A stretch of DNA of 64,000 nucleotides, taken from assembly GCA_001986395.2 (NCBI GenBank), contig MQVO02000067.1:1-64000 (forward strand), given 5' to 3'. This document shows, one piece after another, positions 60,811-64,000 of the stretch (its first letter is position 1; each line of letters opens with the position of its first letter). The notes under the pieces were generated by a model. It was given only the letters and a program-made list of their open reading frames with translations. It made no database searches and was not told where the DNA came from. The stretch comes from Irpex lacteus (Eukaryota > Basidiomycota > Agaricomycetes > Polyporales > Irpicaceae). The position numbers were made by a program, and so were the translations under genes.

Positions 60811-61846
60811 GGCTGATAGCGGTGACAAACGACGATGGTGGTAGTTGGAGGTTATGTCACAAGCGCGTCTGTTCCGCCAGAGGCGGTAGCGACCGACGAT
60901 TCTCCAAATCGGGAGGGGCGCAGCTTTGTGGCGTTACTAGCGTCTATCCTAGCTGCTGACCGGAGCGCTGATCGCGGCGCCGCCACTTCTTTTACGTCGC
61001 CCACATCGCTTGAAAATGTATCATCATACGACGCACGGTCTGTTTGATGGTTCTGCGCATGCATGAGCCCAAACAGAAGCGTTACCCCTGTGCCTCTCGG
61101 GCTGGGGCTTTAAACACTGGCAAGCAGCTTCTACTGTGACGCCGCTGGGCCCTGGTGAGACCTAGGCAATCCATATTAGTTTCTCTGTTTACGGCAAGGT
61201 AAGCGTGCTCAGTGCGTTAAGCGACAGCTAATGCAGATTATCTGATGGTACTTTAGTATTTACTTCCAGATCTCGGTGACATGTGGCTCAAGGCCTTTGT
61301 CATTGAGCATTTGCAAGTTCTGAATTTCGGCACATCACTCTTGCAATGTAAGCCGTAATCTGAGCGTGATTTCACTGCTGACCGGTGACCTTGAATAAGA
61401 GGCTCACATGTGTGCTCATTCTAGCTCAGACTACGGGTTTCGCGGACGGCTATGGCGGAACTCTCAACGCACGTTCGTACACTCAGCTATTCCAAAATGA
61501 AGATGAAACTGATTAAGTAGATGTACTGTCTACGCTATAGGCTTCCTGAAGCATGCTTGTGATACTTCTTGTGATATCTCTGATTATTCATGAATGTCTA
61601 GTTTCTTGAAGAATCACGTCATCCGATGCGCTCACTCTGTTACGCTCAATACAATGCACTGGCATGTGGCTTTCGGCGTTGTATGGCAGCATTTTATACG
61701 GTACGGTCAGGCCTTAACCGTGCGCGACTTTGTCACCGCTGATACAACCGATCATTTCCTCAGGCTATCTCTCAGCCTCAGCTACCAGGACCAACTTTGC
61801 CAGAGTACCCAAGACTCAATCGAAAGAATCAATAGCGCCTTCCAGG
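60811..61846. other. intergenic, VMA9 to secreted protein copy 3
   Basis: This 1.0-kb stretch separates divergent genes. Open frames at 60835-61047 and 61594-61908 show no motif and are not called. Confidence 0.3.
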
Positions 61847-61854
61847 TATATAAA
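61847..61854 (+). promoter_or_regulatory. TATA box of secreted protein copy 3
   Basis: TATATAAA lies 145 bp upstream of the start codon at 61992, similar to the distance seen for copy 1 of the family. Confidence 0.55.
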
Positions 61855-61991
61855 TCGTCTCTGACTACCTCAATGAAGGCCAGCAGTTTCCTACTCCAGA
61901 TCCACTAGTCATCATTACTCGATTGCGAGTATCTCATCTCATCCTATAACACATAGACTTATGCACACTACAGAAATTAGATCATCCGCAG

Positions 61992-62493
61992 ATGGTGTTC
62001 AAGTACGCCTTCGCCATCTTAACGGTACTTTTTGCATGCGTTGGCCACACCAACGCCGCCAACTGTCAGGCTGTTGCCGACTTCGAAGCCTTGAAGTCCA
62101 AGCCAGCCGCTGGTGAAAACTTACGTATCGGCCCTGGAGGGTTTTACGCCGACACCGCCAACGATGGATGTTTCTTCCTATCTGTAGACCAACCCAGCTT
62201 GAAGGAAGAGTTCCCAATCCTTGTCGAGACTTATCATTCCGTGATCAAGAACCTCACGGACCCCGGAGCAACACCCGCCAAAGCAGCATTAGATCCCCTC
62301 GCTACGCCGGGCTGTGGACAGCCTTGCGACCCTAACCAAGGCTGTCTCGTACCGTGCGCATGTAGGTTTCAATATCAGTTCTGTGACCCCTACGGTTGCT
62401 TCGTGAGTGAAACGTGGTCGGTTTATGTTAGGAATCTAATGTGAAGGCTGACCATCTGTCTTCTGATAGAACACATACAAGTGCACCGGTTGA
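61992..62493 (+). CDS. small secreted cysteine-rich protein, copy 3
   Basis: This is a distant member of the family at 33986-36832, about 26 kb away on the other strand. Exons are 61992-62402 (411 nt) and 62470-62493 (24 nt), joined CF-NTYKCTG-stop. The signal peptide is MVFKYAFAILTVLFACVGHT, with the mature start near NAANCQAV. The core ENLRIGPGGFYADTANDGC aligns with copies 1 and 2, as do FFLSVDQPSLKEEFP, PGCGQPCDPNQGCLVPCACR and FQYQFCDPYGC. Gene layout, exon sizes and the cysteine in the tiny last exon are all kept. About half the other residues differ, so this is an older duplication. Confidence 0.85.
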
Positions 62494-62868
62494 ACATTGT
62501 ATAGCTGGCTGCAAAGTTGTGTAGAAGGAGGTATGAGCTGGGGATGTGGTGATAATGCACAACTCACTCGATGTAAAAACACATAGTACATATCGTTGTG
62601 TTCCCAGTGCGCTTGCAGTGTCTAAGTCTCTGTAATGAATATCGTTACTAGCTCACTGGTAATAAGCAATAAGTACAAAGAGAGAAAACAATCACAACGT
62701 TCAACCGCGTATACATCATACAGTATCATCTACAGGGAAAGCAGGTCAATTCAAACGATGTAATACAGGCAGTACCGGTTTAATCTGCTACGTATACACC
62801 TTCAATTTACTACTGAGTACACGTTCGTACCGTCAATTGCATCATTACTTATCACCTCCTACCAAACA
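62494..62868. other. convergent 3' intergenic region
   Basis: This lies between secreted protein copy 3 (plus) and the Het-C-like gene (minus). It is AT-rich with no gene seen. Confidence 0.3.
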
Positions 62869-64000
62869 TCACCACGGCCGATTGGACGGTGGATCATTGT
62901 ATCCAAACCCTCCATAGGGATTTGAACCAGGGAAGTTGGGTCCAGGTGGGTTTGCATTGGGCATGCCGAAGCCACCCGTAGGGTTAGCATCAGGCATTCC
63001 ACCTGGTCCTCCAGGATAGCCAGGTCCACCGGGGAACGAGGGAGGAGGTCCACCCGGAGGAGGTCCGTAAGAGCTACCATATGCTGGGTACCCACCCTGT
63101 GGTTCTGGAGGGGCATAGGAGGGAGCATAGCCACCGGGTCCTCCAGGGGCGCCCGGGTAGCTAGAACCACCGTAAGGTGAAGGAGCTGAAGGACCGCCAG
63201 GGAAATCTGGAGGCCCACCTGGGAAGCCCGAAGGTCCACCACCCGGAGGGTTATAAGAGTGGGGGGATGTCGGCGGCATACTTGGCGGCTGAGGCGAGTT
63301 GTGGCTGGGATAACCGGGCTCCGAAATGTCTCTACGTCCTGACCCACCGCCGAACTGGCCAAGGAATGCCTGAGCTTCGCCAATCTTCCCTAGGCCAGGT
63401 ATGCTTCCTAGTAATCCGCCACCAGGGGTCTGAGGAGGACCTGGCTGTCCGTGGCTGTGATGGCTATAGCCCGGTGGCTGATTATGCCCACTGGCACCCT
63501 GTAGCCCTTGAGTAAACTGAATAGCTGATCCGATAACAGGTATCTGGCTGGTGTAACCATGAATGTCGTGTTGAGCTTGGTGAGCAGCGTTGGCAGCAAA
63601 AGTGCCTTCTGCCGCTGGGGCACCACCTTCACCAGCCAAACGAATGTTGCGGTGGTTTCGAACAGAATCCTTGCTCAGGCGCCCCAGGATCTCTTGCTGC
63701 TTATGGCCAAGACCCTGCACCCACTTCTGCATATACTCCATCATCTCTCGCTGGATCTGTGAGTTTCGATCATGGAAATCGGGATGAAAACTATGGGAGC
63801 CATACATTAGATATAAAACGATAGACACATTGGCCCATCCACTTACAGGCACCCAAGAATTTCTTCCAGAATTTGATGCACGTTGACATTATTGTCGTCC
63901 CAAGCCTTCACAACCCTGGTCACAGCGAATGCCTGGAGGCAGGTAAGGCTGAAAGCTGACGCCAAGTGGCGGGTATTAGACGTACCAAAACGATCTTCCC
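62869..64000 (-). CDS. Het-C-like protein, C-terminal part (N-terminus off right edge)
   Basis: The visible part is the C-terminus. Exon 63848-63932 (AFAVTRVVKAWDDNNVNVHQ, then ILEEILGC) joins exon 62869-63790 (FHPDFHDRNSQIQREMMEYM, KWVQGLGHKQQEILGRLSKD, SVRNHRNIR). The remaining 240 or so residues are strongly Gly/Pro/Tyr-rich (GGPPDFPGGPSAPSPYGG and similar). A conserved body with a glycine-rich tail is the layout of fungal HET-C heterokaryon-incompatibility proteins, and the HP-F...N..IQ..M segment resembles their C-terminal region. The diagnostic N-terminal domain is outside the window, so the assignment is moderate. Confidence 0.55.

Overview
The window is nuclear DNA of a basidiomycete fungus, most likely an Agaricomycete. 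Genes are dense on both strands and broken by many introns of about 45-70 bp with GTRNGT donors, CTNAC branch sites and YAG acceptors. Several families are typical of mushroom-forming fungi: the F-box/LRR protein, the WW-like membrane protein, the multi-pass membrane paralogs and the esterase with an extra N-terminal domain. I cannot name the species.

Layout. 1-24 kb: COPI coatomer alpha (minus, running off the left edge), an XPG/FEN1-type nuclease, a secreted type-B carboxylesterase, two divergent paralogous multi-pass membrane proteins about 3.6 kb apart, a three-LIM-domain protein and RAD52. 24-33 kb: an F-box protein, a small two-exon membrane protein and a divergent WW-like membrane protein. 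33-46.6 kb is an accessory region. It holds two copies and one relic of a small secreted cysteine-rich protein family, a perfect tandem pair of 271-bp MITEs, and four copies of a roughly 1.1-1.2 kb repeat. Two repeat copies are on plus and two on minus, and they bracket a TENA/THI-4 gene and a STN1-like telomere gene. 47-53 kb: PWP2 and a Fus3/Kss1-type MAP kinase. 54-56.3 kb: a tandem pair of small secreted Pro/Thr-rich proteins. 56.8-64 kb: a BSD2-like protein, a HEN1 small-RNA methyltransferase, V-ATPase subunit e (VMA9), a third member of the secreted cysteine-rich family, and the C-terminal end of a Het-C-like protein running off the right edge.

Most single-copy genes are housekeeping: vesicle coat, DNA repair, telomere, ribosome biogenesis, V-ATPase and signalling. 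They form no pathway cluster. The unusual material is: (i) the inverted array of TATA-bearing repeats, each carrying tandem 63-nt modules that look like 20-nt micro-exons separated by 43-nt introns; (ii) the secreted cysteine-rich family with a conserved 24-nt last exon; (iii) a WG/GW-rich tail on HEN1 resembling Argonaute-hook peptides; and (iv) a run of single-base frame breaks in otherwise conserved genes in the first 6 kb, most easily read as uncorrected insertion errors.

Exon borders were placed by eye from reading frame and splice consensus. Ends stated for multi-exon genes are the coding ends. No search or alignment tool was used, so family names rest on recognition of motifs.
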